A stretch of DNA of 64,000 nt from the NCBI RefSeq assembly GCF_006351965.1, contig NZ_CP040932.1, positions 1,178,001 through 1,242,000 on the forward strand. The letters are read 5' to 3'. Below, in pieces: positions 26,753 through 35,262 of this stretch. Each line of letters starts with the position of its first letter. The first letter of the stretch is position 1. A model generated the notes under the pieces. It was not told where the DNA came from and ran no database searches. It saw nothing but the letters and a program-made list of their open reading frames with translations. The position numbers were made by a program, and so were the translations under genes. The stretch comes from Oceanicola sp. D3 (GTDB lineage Bacteria > Pseudomonadota > Alphaproteobacteria > Rhodobacterales > Rhodobacteraceae).

Positions 26753-27235
26753 TCACCGCGTCATGATCATGCAGGTCGTCGAGCCGGTCGCATAAATCCG
26801 CCCGTCCTCCACACCCACGATCTCGCCCCGCGCAACGCCGGTCGAGCGCCCCACATGCTGGGTCTCGCCAATCGCCAGCACCTCGCAGCCCACCGGGATC
26901 GCGCGGGTGATATTCACCTTGTATTCCAACGTCGTATACCAGCTGCCCTGTGGCACCTTCGTCATAACCGCGCAGGCCATGCAGCTGTCCAGCAGCGTGC
27001 CATACCAGCCGCCATGGGTGCCGCCCATGGGGTTGGCGTGGGCAAACTCGGGCGCACCGCGAAACACCACGCGCCCGTCCTCCACCTCATCCAGCCAATA
27101 GGTCATCACCTCCGAAATCGGCGGCCCCGCAATCTCTCCGCTGAGGATGCCCCGCATGAAGGCCAGCCCCGACATCGAGGTGAGTTGCTCAAAGCTCGCC
27201 AGCTCCTCCGGCCTCGCCGCAATCTTCCTGCTCAT
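26753..27235 (-). CDS. PaaI-type hotdog thioesterase
   Basis: The 160-aa hotdog-fold thioesterase has GGTHGGWYGTLLDSCMACAVMT near residue 75 as the central helix and the signature HVGRSTGVARGEIVGVEDG in its second half. Such enzymes hydrolyse acyl- or aryl-CoA. Its ATG overlaps the matB stop as ATGA, making it the last gene of the ureG-matB-paaI chain. The exact acyl-CoA is not visible. Confidence 0.9.
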   Translation of the reverse strand: MSRKIAARPEELASFEQLTSMSGLAFMRGILSGEIAGPPISEVMTYWLDEVEDGRVVFRGAPEFAHANPMGGTHGGWYGTLLDSCMACAVMTKVPQGSWYTTLEYKVNITRAIPVGCEVLAIGETQHVGRSTGVARGEIVGVEDGRIYATGSTTCMIMTR

Positions 27236-28740
27236 CCCGCAAATACCCCCGCGTATCTCTCCCGCAGCGTCGCCTTCTGCACCTTGCCCATGGTGTTCCT
27301 CGGCAGCGCGTCCACCAGCTCGAAGTGCCGCGGATGCTTAAACCGCGCCAGCGCCTCCCCCAGCGCCGCCTGCACCGCATCCAAATCCACCGACGCCCCC
27401 GGCTCCGCCACGATCACCGCCACCGGGCTCTCACCAAAATCGGCGTGCGGCGCGCCCACCACCGCGCTTTCCAGCACGCCCGCCACATCGTCGATCACCG
27501 CCTCCACCTCCTTGGGGTAGATGTTGTAACCGCCGGAAATGATAAGGTCTTTCCCGCGCCCGACGATGCTCAGATACCCACGCTCATCCATCACGCCCAA
27601 GTCGCCGGTGATAAAAAACCCATCCGCGCGCAGCTCGGCAGCCGTCTTCTCAGGCATTTGCCAATAGCCGCCAAACACGTTCTCCCCGCGCACCTCGATC
27701 ATCCCCACTTCGCCATCCGGCACGGTGTCGCCGCTCACAGGGTCGCACACCTTCAGCTCCACGCCCGGCAGCGGCCTCCCCACGGTGCCCGCCACCCGCT
27801 CGCCCTCATAGGGGTTCGAGGTCAGCATATTGGTCTCGGTCATCCCGTAGCGCTCCAAAATCCGCTGCCCCGTGCGCGCTTCAAACTGCCGATGCGTCTC
27901 CTCCAGCATCGGCGCAGAGCCGGAGATGAACAGCCGCATATGCCCCGCCACCGCGCGCCCAAACCGCGCATCCTCCAGCAGCCGGGTGTAAAACGTCGGC
28001 ACCCCCATCATCGTCGTCGCCCGTGGCAGCGCCGCCAGCACCTGCGCCACGTCAAATTTCTCCAGCCAGATCAGCGGCGCACCCGCCAGCAGCGCCACAT
28101 TGGTCGCCACAAACAGCCCATGGGTGTGAAAGATCGGCAAGGCATGCAGCAGCACGTCCTCGCCGGTAAACCTCCAGGCCTCCACCAGCACCCTCGCATT
28201 GCTCAGCAGGTTCCGGTGGCTGATCATCGCGCCCTTCGAGCGCCCCGTCGTCCCAGAGGTATACAAAAAAGCCGCAAGGTCATCCTCGTCCCGCGCCACC
28301 GGCGCAAACGCGGCAGAAGCCCCCGCCGCCAGCGCCGCAAAGCTCCCCGCCGCCCCCGGTCCAAGGGTCTCAACCCTCGCAAAAGCCTCCAGCGCGCCCA
28401 GCGCCTCCCGCTTGCCCGGGTCGCACAAAAACAGCCGCGCCCCCGAGTTCTCGACAAAGTATTCAAGCTCCGCCGCCGGATACCCCGTGTTCAGCGGCAA
28501 AAACACCAGCCCAGCGGCAATGCAGCCCCCCACCAGCGCCAGCATCTCCGGGCTCTTCTCCAGCTGCATCGCCACCCGGTCGCCCGGCTCCAGCCCAAGG
28601 CCGACCAGCGCATTGGCATAGCGCCCCACATCGGCATGAAAATCCTGATACCCGAGCAAAACCGAGCCATCCGCACGCAGCAAAAACCCACCCTCGCGTC
28701 CCGCGCAGGGCGCAATCAGCGCGTCATAAAGCGGGTTCAT
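27232..28740 (-). CDS. matB: Malonyl-CoA synthetase (acyl-CoA ligase)
   Basis: The 502-aa AMP-forming acyl-CoA ligase has the P-loop [21 protein letters not shown] near residue 160, the A5 motif [20 protein letters not shown] near 280, FITGDLG, and the C-terminal [21 protein letters not shown] with the catalytic Lys in [13 protein letters not shown]. Length and the NMLTSNP motif fit MatB, which activates malonate. The ATG at 28740 overlaps the ureG stop as ATGA; a longer frame extends upstream and is not used. Coupling to urease accessory genes is unexpected. Confidence 0.88.
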   Translation of the reverse strand: MNPLYDALIAPCAGREGGFLLRADGSVLLGYQDFHADVGRYANALVGLGLEPGDRVAMQLEKSPEMLALVGGCIAAGLVFLPLNTGYPAAELEYFVENSGARLFLCDPGKREALGALEAFARVETLGPGAAGSFAALAAGASAAFAPVARDEDDLAAFLYTSGTTGRSKGAMISHRNLLSNARVLVEAWRFTGEDVLLHALPIFHTHGLFVATNVALLAGAPLIWLEKFDVAQVLAALPRATTMMGVPTFYTRLLEDARFGRAVAGHMRLFISGSAPMLEETHRQFEARTGQRILERYGMTETNMLTSNPYEGERVAGTVGRPLPGVELKVCDPVSGDTVPDGEVGMIEVRGENVFGGYWQMPEKTAAELRADGFFITGDLGVMDERGYLSIVGRGKDLIISGGYNIYPKEVEAVIDDVAGVLESAVVGAPHADFGESPVAVIVAEPGASVDLDAVQAALGEALARFKHPRHFELVDALPRNTMGKVQKATLRERYAGVFAG

Positions 28741-29366
28741 TCCGCCGCCACCTCGCCAAGCCCGCTCAGCGCCCGGATCTCGCCAATCACTGCCTCCACG
28801 CCCTCGCCATGGCGCATCGCGCAAAAGAAAAACGGTCGCCCCGCCCGCATCCGCGTCGCATCCCGCTCCATCACCTCCAGCGAGGCGCCAACATGCGGCG
28901 CAAGGTCCGTCTTGTTGATCACCAGAATGTCCGACTTGGTAATCGCCGGCCCCCCCTTGCGCGGAATTTCCTCGCCCGCCGCCACGTCGATCACATAAAT
29001 CGTCAAGTCCGCCAGCTCCGGCGAGAAGGTGGCCGAAAGGTTGTCGCCCCCGCTCTCGATCAGCACCACCTCCACATCGGGGTGCCGCTTCTGCATCTCC
29101 GCCACGGCAGCAAGGTTGATCGAGGCATCCTCACGGATCGCCGTATGCGGGCACCCGCCCGTTTCCACCCCGATGATCCGATCCGCAGGCAGGATCTGCG
29201 CCCGCACCAGCGCCTCGGCATCCTCGCGGGTGTAAATGTCGTTGGTAATGACCCCAACCGAATGGCGCGGCGCAAGTGCCTTGGCCAGCGCCCCCGTCAG
29301 CGTCGTCTTGCCCGCCCCCACAGGGCCACCAATGCCAATCCGCAAAGGTCCGTTCATCCGGGTCAT
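28737..29366 (-). CDS. ureG: Urease accessory GTPase UreG
   Basis: The 209-aa SIMIBI-class GTPase delivers Ni2+ to urease in the UreDFG complex. It has the P-loop [11 protein letters not shown] near residue 10, the metal-site CPH in [36 protein letters not shown], and the base-recognition [10 protein letters not shown]. The ATG at 29366 overlaps the preceding mini-gene's stop; the alternative ATG at 29357 is less likely. It is followed by matB through an ATGA overlap. The length is normal. Confidence 0.97.
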   Translation of the reverse strand: MTRMNGPLRIGIGGPVGAGKTTLTGALAKALAPRHSVGVITNDIYTREDAEALVRAQILPADRIIGVETGGCPHTAIREDASINLAAVAEMQKRHPDVEVVLIESGGDNLSATFSPELADLTIYVIDVAAGEEIPRKGGPAITKSDILVINKTDLAPHVGASLEVMERDATRMRAGRPFFFCAMRHGEGVEAVIGEIRALSGLGEVAAE

Positions 29367-29533
29367 GTCAAAGCTCCATAGGTCAGAATGAGAAATCCAG
29401 CGCCGAGCGCCGCAAAGACCAGCCCCGCCAGCCGGTTCACCGCGCAGGCAATCCGGCCTCCGAGCGCCCACCGCACATGCAGAGCCGCAAACACGGTCAA
29501 CACCAAGGACAAAAGGAGTGCAAGCAGGGTCAT
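29363..29533 (-). CDS. DUF3995-like mini membrane protein (56 aa)
   Basis: The 56-aa product has two hydrophobic segments ([18 protein letters not shown] and [22 protein letters not shown]) joined by [11 protein letters not shown]. The HxRWALGG segment recalls the N-terminus of DUF3995 proteins, which are normally longer, so this may be a trimmed family member. It lies between ureF and ureG and its stop overlaps the ureG start as ATGA. Function unknown; its position suggests a role in nickel or urea handling, but this is inference. Confidence 0.6.
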   Translation of the reverse strand: MTLLALLLSLVLTVFAALHVRWALGGRIACAVNRLAGLVFAALGAGFLILTYGALT

Positions 29534-29595
29534 CGCCCCATCATTCCCACGGCCTCTGAAGGCGCGCAAGGTTGTCCAAACACACAGCAATGCGC

Positions 29596-29631
29596 ATTTT
29601 CTTGCTGCAAATATCCAATCCCGCGGGCGCA
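29596..29631 (+). repeat. ATTTTCTTGCTGCAAATAT repeat, copy 3
   Basis: ATTTTCTTGCTGCAAATAT is followed by CCAATCCCGCGGGCGC. The head is identical to that at 13884 but the G/C hairpin is replaced. It lies in the 204-base gap between ureF and the mini membrane gene. Confidence 0.65.
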
Positions 29632-29737
29632 GCCCAAGTGCGGCCCGGCTTTGAGGCGATCACGGCGCAACACGCCCCGCCGATGAGGCGCAGCCGAAGA
29701 GGCCCTCCGCCGAGCGCAGCGAGGCCACCGAGGCGCC

Positions 29738-30406
29738 TCAGCTCCGGAACACGCGGGAATAGAGCGCCTCATGCCGCATCGCCGCCACATCGGCGGCAAA
29801 GCTCGCCGTGCCCATGCCCTCCAGCCCACTGGCAATCGCGGCCTGCGCCACCGCCTCACAGCGCCCCGTCAACCGCGCGAGGATCGCCTGCGCCTCGGTC
29901 TGGCCCAGCGGCACCGCGCGGGTCGCCACGGCCACGAGGTTGCCGATGAAGGCTTGCAGATACATCACCGCCGTCAACTCCAGCGGCAGGCCATGCAGGC
30001 CCGCGGCCCGGCCCACGGCCACCGGGTAGGCGGCGGGCTCCACCGGCAGATCCGGCCAGAGCGCCGAGACAGTGGTGGCAAAGGCCGTGCCCTGTTCCAC
30101 CGTCTCCGCCATCCGCTCCGCCGAGGGGGCCATGGCCCGTGCCAGCGCATCCACCTCACCCAACGCCGCGCCCTCTGCGCCGTGGGCCTCGGCCAACAGC
30201 GCCACATCCGCGCGGCCCGCGCCATCGGTCAGAATGCCCTCCAGCCAGCTCTCCACGCCATCCCGGTCCACCCGGCCTTCCGCGAGCGCCGCTTCCAGCC
30301 CGTGAGACCATGCAAAGGCTCCAACGGGAAAGCCGGGCGAAAACCATTGCGCCAACCGCAGCACGTCCGCCGCCGCCGCGCCCGGGTTCGCGGCCTCAGC
30401 TCTCAT
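29738..30406 (-). CDS. ureF: Urease accessory protein UreF
   Basis: The 222-aa all-helical nickel-insertion co-chaperone binds UreD and controls UreG's GTPase activity. It has LRLAQWFSPGFPVGAFAWSHGLEAALAEG near the N-terminus and the family sequence YLQAFIGNLVAVATRAVPLGQTEAQAIL near residue 160. The start is placed at 30406; a slightly earlier ATG at 30418 is also in frame. Its start overlaps ureE by 11 bases, so translation is probably coupled. It is followed by a repeat-bearing gap before ureG. Confidence 0.93.
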   Translation of the reverse strand: MRAEAANPGAAAADVLRLAQWFSPGFPVGAFAWSHGLEAALAEGRVDRDGVESWLEGILTDGAGRADVALLAEAHGAEGAALGEVDALARAMAPSAERMAETVEQGTAFATTVSALWPDLPVEPAAYPVAVGRAAGLHGLPLELTAVMYLQAFIGNLVAVATRAVPLGQTEAQAILARLTGRCEAVAQAAIASGLEGMGTASFAADVAAMRHEALYSRVFRS

Positions 30407-30974
30407 GCGCGTGCTCATGTCCGTGGTCGTGATCATGCCCGTGCCCGTGATTATGCCCGTGCCCGTGTCCGTGACCATGCTCGTGGGAATGTCCGTGGCC
30501 ATGCCCCTCCGGCCCATGCTGCGCCCCATGGTCATGCCCATGCGTGCGCCCCTCCCCATAGGCCCCGCCTTCGGGCGTAAACGGCTCTTCCACCTCCGCA
30601 ACCTCGGCGCCGAGGCGGGCCAGCATGTCGGCCATCACGTGATCGCGCTGAATGAGCAGCCGCCCCTCTTCCACCTGGCAGGGGGTGTGCCGGTTGCCGA
30701 TGTGCCAAGCCAGCCGCACCAGCTCTGCGCCGCGCACTTCCAGCAGCGGCTCCTGGTCCGCCTCCACGGCCACCAGCCCGCCGCTCGCAAGCACCAGCGC
30801 ATCGCCCGCATCCAGCGATGTCGTGCGGGGCAAATCCACCAGCACCCGGGCCCCGGCCTCCGTCACCAGCACCTTGCGCCGCAAAAACCGCGCATCGTAA
30901 CTCAGCCGCACTCGGTCGCCCGCTTCTGCGCCACCGCCGCGCCGCACCTCCTGCGCCGTCTCAAGCTCTGCCAT
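30396..30974 (-). CDS. ureE: Urease accessory protein UreE with long His-rich tail
   Basis: The 192-aa nickel metallochaperone has an N-terminal peptide-binding domain (VRLSYDARFLRRKVLVTEAGARVLVDLP) and a metal-binding domain with HIGNRHTPCQVEEG and RDHVMADML. From about residue 145 the protein becomes an extended Gly-His-Asp-Glu tail, mostly GHGHGHxH repeats, which is expected to store several Ni2+ ions. The ATG at 30974 follows an upstream frame that is not used. Its stop lies within the start of ureF. The tail DNA is a simple CATGxC-like repeat. Confidence 0.95.
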   Translation of the reverse strand: MAELETAQEVRRGGGAEAGDRVRLSYDARFLRRKVLVTEAGARVLVDLPRTTSLDAGDALVLASGGLVAVEADQEPLLEVRGAELVRLAWHIGNRHTPCQVEEGRLLIQRDHVMADMLARLGAEVAEVEEPFTPEGGAYGEGRTHGHDHGAQHGPEGHGHGHSHEHGHGHGHGHNHGHGHDHDHGHEHAHES

Positions 30975-31027
30975 AAACTCTCTCCATCCTCTCGCGCCGC
31001 CAGTGTCGCCGCCCATGTGCCGCGGGC

Positions 31028-31642
31028 TCAATCCACCGCTTCGATGGAGACGTATTCATAGCGGTCCACGTTGTCATCCTCATACCATGCGACCGCATAG
31101 CTAAAGCCAAGCTCGGGCAGATAGCTGCGGGTCTCCCGCGCCACCAGCTCGCCATCCTCGTAAATCCGCTGCTCCACCGGCACCGCCGTGTAACGGCAGT
31201 CGCCAATCACAACCTCTTCCTCGGTGCCAAAGCGGATGCCGAGCATTTCGGTCACCAGCTCACCGGAATAGGTCGCCACCATCCTCACGCCCCAGCCATG
31301 GCCGGGCAGCGGCTCGGGCGTCTCTGCGGGCAGAACCGGGAGGGCAAAGGTCGAGCGGGTGTCGGGCAGGGGGCCTGCGGCAGTCACATCGATGGATTCC
31401 AGAAGGTAAACGCCGCGCGCATAGGTAAACCGCGTTGCTGTGTCCGCGCCCTGGCTCAACCGGCTCTCCACCAGCACCTCGCTGGTGGCACGAAACACCT
31501 CCGTTTCGCCATCCGTCAGCGTCAACCGCACCCCGCGCGCTATATCCTCCGCCTGCGGACAGGCCGCCGCGCCCGCCGCACTCGTGACCGTCACCGCAGC
31601 CATAAGCACCAGCGCCCCTGCAAGTCCCATGCCCCGCGTCAT
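31028..31642 (-). CDS. Secreted protein of unknown function, tandem paralogue 2 (204 aa)
   Basis: The product has an N-terminal signal segment (MTRGMGLAGALVLMAAVTVTSAAGA) followed by ACPQAEDIARGVRLTLTDGETEVF. It shares this opening, the ATRFTYARGVYLLESIDV block and the ending SYLPELGFSYAVAWYEDDNVDRYEYVSIEAV with the gene just upstream, so the two arose by tandem duplication. Two Cys, one near the mature N-terminus and one at GDCRYTAVPV, may form a disulfide. Its ATG overlaps the first paralogue's stop. No family is recognised. It lies 53 bases before ureE. Confidence 0.8.
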   Translation of the reverse strand: MTRGMGLAGALVLMAAVTVTSAAGAAACPQAEDIARGVRLTLTDGETEVFRATSEVLVESRLSQGADTATRFTYARGVYLLESIDVTAAGPLPDTRSTFALPVLPAETPEPLPGHGWGVRMVATYSGELVTEMLGIRFGTEEEVVIGDCRYTAVPVEQRIYEDGELVARETRSYLPELGFSYAVAWYEDDNVDRYEYVSIEAVD

Positions 31643-32253
31643 CGCACGGCCTCCACGTTCACATAGGTATAAACGTCCTCACTCTCCTCGTCGGCATAGG
31701 AGGCAAGGTAAGAATGGCCGAGCGCGGGGAAGTAATGCGCAACCTCCCGGCTCATTTCCTTGCCCGCTTCGCTGAAGTGCCGCGCCGTAACCGGGATCAT
31801 CTCATAGGCGCACTTGCCAAGCGTCCATGTGACCACCGCGCCAAAGCTGTAATCATGCCGCTCGCGCTTGGTCGCCTCGCCGGTCACCGTAACCTCTAGC
31901 GAAACCTCCAGCCCCGGCGCGGGGGTGGGCAGGGGAGAGGTGGCATAGGCAAAGGTCTCCGGCGTGCCGGCAGGAACGCCGCCGTTCAACGAGGCAATCT
32001 CCAAAGGATAAACCCCATGGGCCAGCCGCACCACGCTCACATACCCGTCCGCGCCATAGCTCGAAATCACCTGCCCCGCATCATCCGCCCGCCTGGCCGT
32101 TTCCACATCGCCATTCGCCACCTCAAACCGAATGCCCTTGTCCATATCGGCCCCCACCGGGCAGGCGGCATGGGCGGGCAGGGCCATGGATGTGGCGGCT
32201 GTGGCAATGGCGAGGGCCAGGGCGGCGCGGCCGAGGCAAACAGAGTGGCGCAA
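31639..32253 (-). CDS. Secreted protein of unknown function, tandem paralogue 1 (204 aa)
   Basis: The start TTG at 32251-32253, preceded by GGGAG, gives 204 aa, the same length as its paralogue. A frame extending to 32304 has an odd basic leader and no better site. The signal segment ends LPAHA before ACPVGADMDKGIRFEVANGD. Conserved blocks are VVRLAHGVYPLEIASLNG, GKCAYEMIPVTARHF and the ending HSYLASYADEESEDVYTYVNVEAV. It overlaps the second copy as ATGA. A 10-bp terminator-like hairpin lies immediately upstream and partly contains its ribosome-binding site. Confidence 0.8.
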   Translation of the reverse strand: MRHSVCLGRAALALAIATAATSMALPAHAACPVGADMDKGIRFEVANGDVETARRADDAGQVISSYGADGYVSVVRLAHGVYPLEIASLNGGVPAGTPETFAYATSPLPTPAPGLEVSLEVTVTGEATKRERHDYSFGAVVTWTLGKCAYEMIPVTARHFSEAGKEMSREVAHYFPALGHSYLASYADEESEDVYTYVNVEAVR

Positions 32254-32292
32254 AGCAAAACTCCCGGTAGGCTTCACGCTGAGCCTACCGGG
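32254..32292 (-). terminator. Hairpin between DUF1127 gene and secreted paralogues
   Basis: CCCGGTAGGC at 32263-32272 pairs perfectly with GCCTACCGGG at 32283-32292. On the minus strand the stem is followed by AGTTTTGCT, giving an intrinsic terminator about 28 bases after the DUF1127 stop. Its last G residues also form the GGGAG ribosome-binding site of the next gene, so termination and translation may interfere. Confidence 0.7.
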
Positions 32293-32319
32293 AAAATCCC
32301 GCAATGGAAGGGCAGGGGC

Positions 32320-32544
32320 TCAGCTGTAGAGCAGATCGCGGAACACATGCCGCGGAATGTCTTCACGCTTCAGGCCCATCGCGTTCAGCTCCCGGTCGGA
32401 GAGCGCGTTGAGGCGGGTGATCTGATGCATCCGCGACCGGCTCTCCATATAGGCGTTGAAGCCCATGCCGACCGAGGCAAAAAAGCGGTCGAGCCGTGCG
32501 CGCAGGCCGGTTTGGTCGGCGCTGTCTGTAGCTTGATGTGTCAT
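32320..32544 (-). CDS. DUF1127 domain small protein
   Basis: The 74-aa product ends in a DUF1127 segment, RSRMHQITRLNALSDRELNAMGLKREDIPRHVF, an Arg-rich amphipathic motif found in many short alphaproteobacterial proteins. Some family members bind RNA or take part in phosphate, stress or sRNA responses. The N-terminal part is short and polar. It lies between ureC and the paralogue pair on the same strand, with a hairpin after it. The start at 32544 is preferred over a longer upstream frame. Confidence 0.88.
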   Translation of the reverse strand: MTHQATDSADQTGLRARLDRFFASVGMGFNAYMESRSRMHQITRLNALSDRELNAMGLKREDIPRHVFRDLLYS

Positions 32545-32716
32545 ATGCGGAAACCTTGTCTGTCGTTCGGGTTGCAGGGTTTCCTCCCTTGCATTCAACC
32601 TAACATCGGAAGGGCAGGGGGGAAGGCCCCGGGGCGCAGGGCAGCCATGTGCTGGCGGCAAGTCTGGCCATTGGCGGGTAACGCCCTGTTAACCGCGATT
32701 GCGCCACTATCGGGCC

Positions 32717-33082
32717 ATGAGCCGCATCGAATCATTCCCCGCCACCGCCCGCCCCGCTGCCCCCATCGCGCTGGCCGATGCGCTGGGCGCGATCCGGGCG
32801 CAGATCAAGGCGCTCAAGGCCTGCGAGGCCGAGCTGCGCCGCGCGCTGATCGAGGCCCGCCCCAACGCTGCGGTCGAAGGCGAGGCCTACACCGTCACCC
32901 TACGCCACAGCACCCGCCGCGTGCTCGATAAAAGCCGCTTGCCCGCCTACATCCGCGACGATCCTGCGTTCTACCGTGAAAGCCGCAGCACTACCGTCGT
33001 CACCCGGCCCGTCAGGCAAAACCAGCCCGCGGTGCAGCCGGAGGACGAAGACGAATTCGACGTGATCGAGCGCTTCGCCTGA
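32717..33082 (+). CDS. Small phage-like protein (121 aa)
   Basis: The 121-aa product has a helical N-terminus (LGAIRAQIKALKACEAELRRALIEAR) followed by VEGEAYTVTLRHSTRRVLDKSRLPAYI and SRSTTVVTRPVR. This recalls short phage proteins of unknown role that combine a charged helix with a beta segment ending in repeated Thr-Val. The match is by pattern only. It is the only gene on the plus strand within the urease region. The start ATG at 32717 follows no strong ribosome-binding site. Confidence 0.6.
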   Translation: MSRIESFPATARPAAPIALADALGAIRAQIKALKACEAELRRALIEARPNAAVEGEAYTVTLRHSTRRVLDKSRLPAYIRDDPAFYRESRSTTVVTRPVRQNQPAVQPEDEDEFDVIERFA

Positions 33083-33114
33083 GCCTGTGGTGGGCGACGA
33101 CCGCCACCCGCGCC

Positions 33115-33137
33115 GTAGGGTGGGCATTTTGCCCACC
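33115..33137 (+). repeat. GTGGGCA hairpin repeat, copy 4
   Basis: GTAG followed by GGTGGGCATTTTGCCCACC. The loop differs from the other copies. It lies 33 bases after the 121-aa protein's TGA and before the convergent end of ureC. Confidence 0.8.
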
Positions 33138-33228
33138 ACCCCATATCCGGGGCGTCACTTCGGTCCCTGCCGTCCTCATCGCAGCTGCGAAGAGAGACCG
33201 TAAGGCCCTGATGAGCTGCTGCCTGCCC

Positions 33229-34938
33229 TCAAAACATGAAATACCGCTGCGCCATCGGCAGCCGCTCCGCCGGTTCGCAAGTGAGCAACTCGCCATCGGC
33301 CCGCACCTCGTAGGTCTCCGGGTGCACCTCGATCTGCGGCTTCGCGTCATTCAGCTTCAGCGCCGACTTGCCAATCCCCCGCGTGCCCTTTACCGCCAGC
33401 AGATCCTTCGCCAGCCCAAGCTGCCCGCGCAGGCCGCCCGCCACCGCCGCCTCGCTCACGAACAGCGCCGCCGAGCGTTCCACCGCGCGGCCCATCGAGG
33501 CAAACATCGGGCGCGAATACACCGGCTGCGGCGTCGGGATCGAGGCATTCGGGTCGCCCATCTGCGCCACCGCAATCGACCCGCCCAGCAGCACCATCTC
33601 CGGCTTCACCCCAAAGAACGCCGGTGACCACAGCACCAGATCCGCCCGCTTGCCCACCTCGATGCTGCCGATCTCATGGCTCATCCCGTGCGCAATCGCC
33701 GGGTTGATCGTGTATTTCGCCACGTAGCGCCGCACCCGGAAGTTATCATTCTCCCCGGTCTCCTCGGCCAACCGCCCGCGTTGCTTTTTCATCTTGTCGG
33801 CGGTCTGCCATGTGCGGATCAGCACCTCGCCCACACGCCCCATCGCCTGACTGTCCGACGCGATGATCGAAAACGCCCCCATGTCGTGCAGGATATCCTC
33901 CGCCGCAATCGTCTCGCGCCGGATGCGGCTCTCGGCAAAGGCCACGTCCTCGGGGATCGACTTGTCGAGGTGGTGGCACACCATGAGCATGTCCAGATGC
34001 TCTTCCAGCGTGTTCACCGTGAAAGGCCGCGTCGGGTTGGTGGAGGACGGCAGCACATTCTCCTCACCACACACCTTGATGATATCCGGCGCATGGCCCC
34101 CGCCCGCGCCCTCGGTATGAAACGCGTGGATCGTCCGCCCCTTGATCGCCGCCACGGTATTCTCGACAAAGCCGCTCTCATTCAGCGTGTCGGTGTGGAT
34201 CATCACCTGCACGTCCATGTCGTCAGCAACGCTCAAACAGCAATCAATCGCCCCCGGCGTCGTGCCCCAGTCTTCGTGCAGCTTTAGCGCACAGGCCCCA
34301 CCGTTCACCATCTCCACCAGCGCGCCCGGCAAGCTCGCATTGCCCTTGCCCGCGAGGCCAATGTTCATCGGCACGCCATCAAGCGCCTGCAACATCCGGC
34401 CGATATGCCAAGGCCCCGGCGTGCAAGTCGTCGCCAGCGTGCCATGCGCCGGCCCGGTGCCTCCGCCCAGCATCGTCGTCAGCCCCGAATGCAGCGCATC
34501 GTCAATCTGCTGCGGGCAGATGAAATGGATATGGCTGTCAAAGCCGCCCGCGGTCAGGATCTTGCCTTCCCCCGCAATCGCCTCGGTGCCGGGGCCAACG
34601 ATGATATCCACCCCCGGCTGCGTATCCGGGTTGCCTGCCTTGCCGATGGCGGCAATCCGCCCGTCCTTCAGCCCGATGTCGGCCTTGTAGATCCCGGTAT
34701 AATCCAGCACGAGCGCATTGGTAATCACGGTATCGACAGCCCCCTCCGCCCGCGTCACCTGCGCCTGCCCCATCCCGTCGCGGATCACCTTGCCCCCGCC
34801 AAACTTCACCTCCTCGCCATAGGTGGTGAAATCCTTCTCCACCTCGATGATCAGGTCTGTATCCGCCAGCCGCACCTTGTCACCGGTGGTCGGGCCAAAC
34901 ATCGCGGCATAGTCGGAACGGGGGATTTGTGTGGGCAT
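33229..34938 (-). CDS. ureC: Urease alpha subunit UreC
   Basis: The 569-aa catalytic subunit hydrolyses urea to ammonia and carbamate at a dinuclear Ni site. Ligands and catalytic groups are visible: SHIHFICP (Ni-His pair), [10 protein letters not shown] with the carbamylated Lys, [19 protein letters not shown], and the flap MVCHHLDK with the catalytic His. The length is normal. It is separated from ureA and ureB by a cyclase/AhpD-like/GFA module and a gap, unlike the compact form of the operon. Downstream come the phage-like gene on the opposite strand and then DUF1127. Confidence 0.99.
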   Translation of the reverse strand: MPTQIPRSDYAAMFGPTTGDKVRLADTDLIIEVEKDFTTYGEEVKFGGGKVIRDGMGQAQVTRAEGAVDTVITNALVLDYTGIYKADIGLKDGRIAAIGKAGNPDTQPGVDIIVGPGTEAIAGEGKILTAGGFDSHIHFICPQQIDDALHSGLTTMLGGGTGPAHGTLATTCTPGPWHIGRMLQALDGVPMNIGLAGKGNASLPGALVEMVNGGACALKLHEDWGTTPGAIDCCLSVADDMDVQVMIHTDTLNESGFVENTVAAIKGRTIHAFHTEGAGGGHAPDIIKVCGEENVLPSSTNPTRPFTVNTLEEHLDMLMVCHHLDKSIPEDVAFAESRIRRETIAAEDILHDMGAFSIIASDSQAMGRVGEVLIRTWQTADKMKKQRGRLAEETGENDNFRVRRYVAKYTINPAIAHGMSHEIGSIEVGKRADLVLWSPAFFGVKPEMVLLGGSIAVAQMGDPNASIPTPQPVYSRPMFASMGRAVERSAALFVSEAAVAGGLRGQLGLAKDLLAVKGTRGIGKSALKLNDAKPQIEVHPETYEVRADGELLTCEPAERLPMAQRYFMF

Positions 34939-35158
34939 GGCGGCCTCCGCTGAGTGACTTAAAGGAGCGAACTAGAGGGTTGGATTGAAACATTTCGTGA
35001 TCGTTCCAACCTGAAAATCTTCTCTTTTTCAGTCAGTTGGTTGTCAGGAGCGAACCACTGACCAAGAGTCAGTTGCGCTACTCGGTGCAAATATTCGGGC
35101 AAGAAATCTGGTAACAATCTGGCTGTCCCGACCCAACGAAACGATTGCCGAGGTAGCA

Positions 35159-35245
35159 ATGTCCGAACCCCAACTCCTTCTCCAACTGCTGATCGCAGCC
35201 CTCGGTGTGCTGCTGGTTCTTGCACGATACTTCGGGTGGTTTTGA
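35159..35245 (+). CDS. Possible 28-aa membrane miniprotein
   Basis: ATG at 35159, six bases after GAGGT, opens MSEPQLLLQLLIAALGVLLVLARYFGWF, then TGA. It would form one transmembrane helix with an aromatic C-terminus. It lies in the 324-base gap between ureC and the GFA gene, on the opposite strand to both, in a lower-GC stretch. The rest of the gap (34939-35158) holds no gene. Such miniproteins often assist larger membrane complexes, but no partner is evident. Confidence 0.4.
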   Translation: MSEPQLLLQLLIAALGVLLVLARYFGWF

Positions 35246-35262
35246 GAATTCGCTCCATCCCC

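Noticed and set aside
30405-30560. CRISPR-like short repeats
   Set aside because: They are His/Gly codon repeats within the ureE tail, in frame, without spacers.
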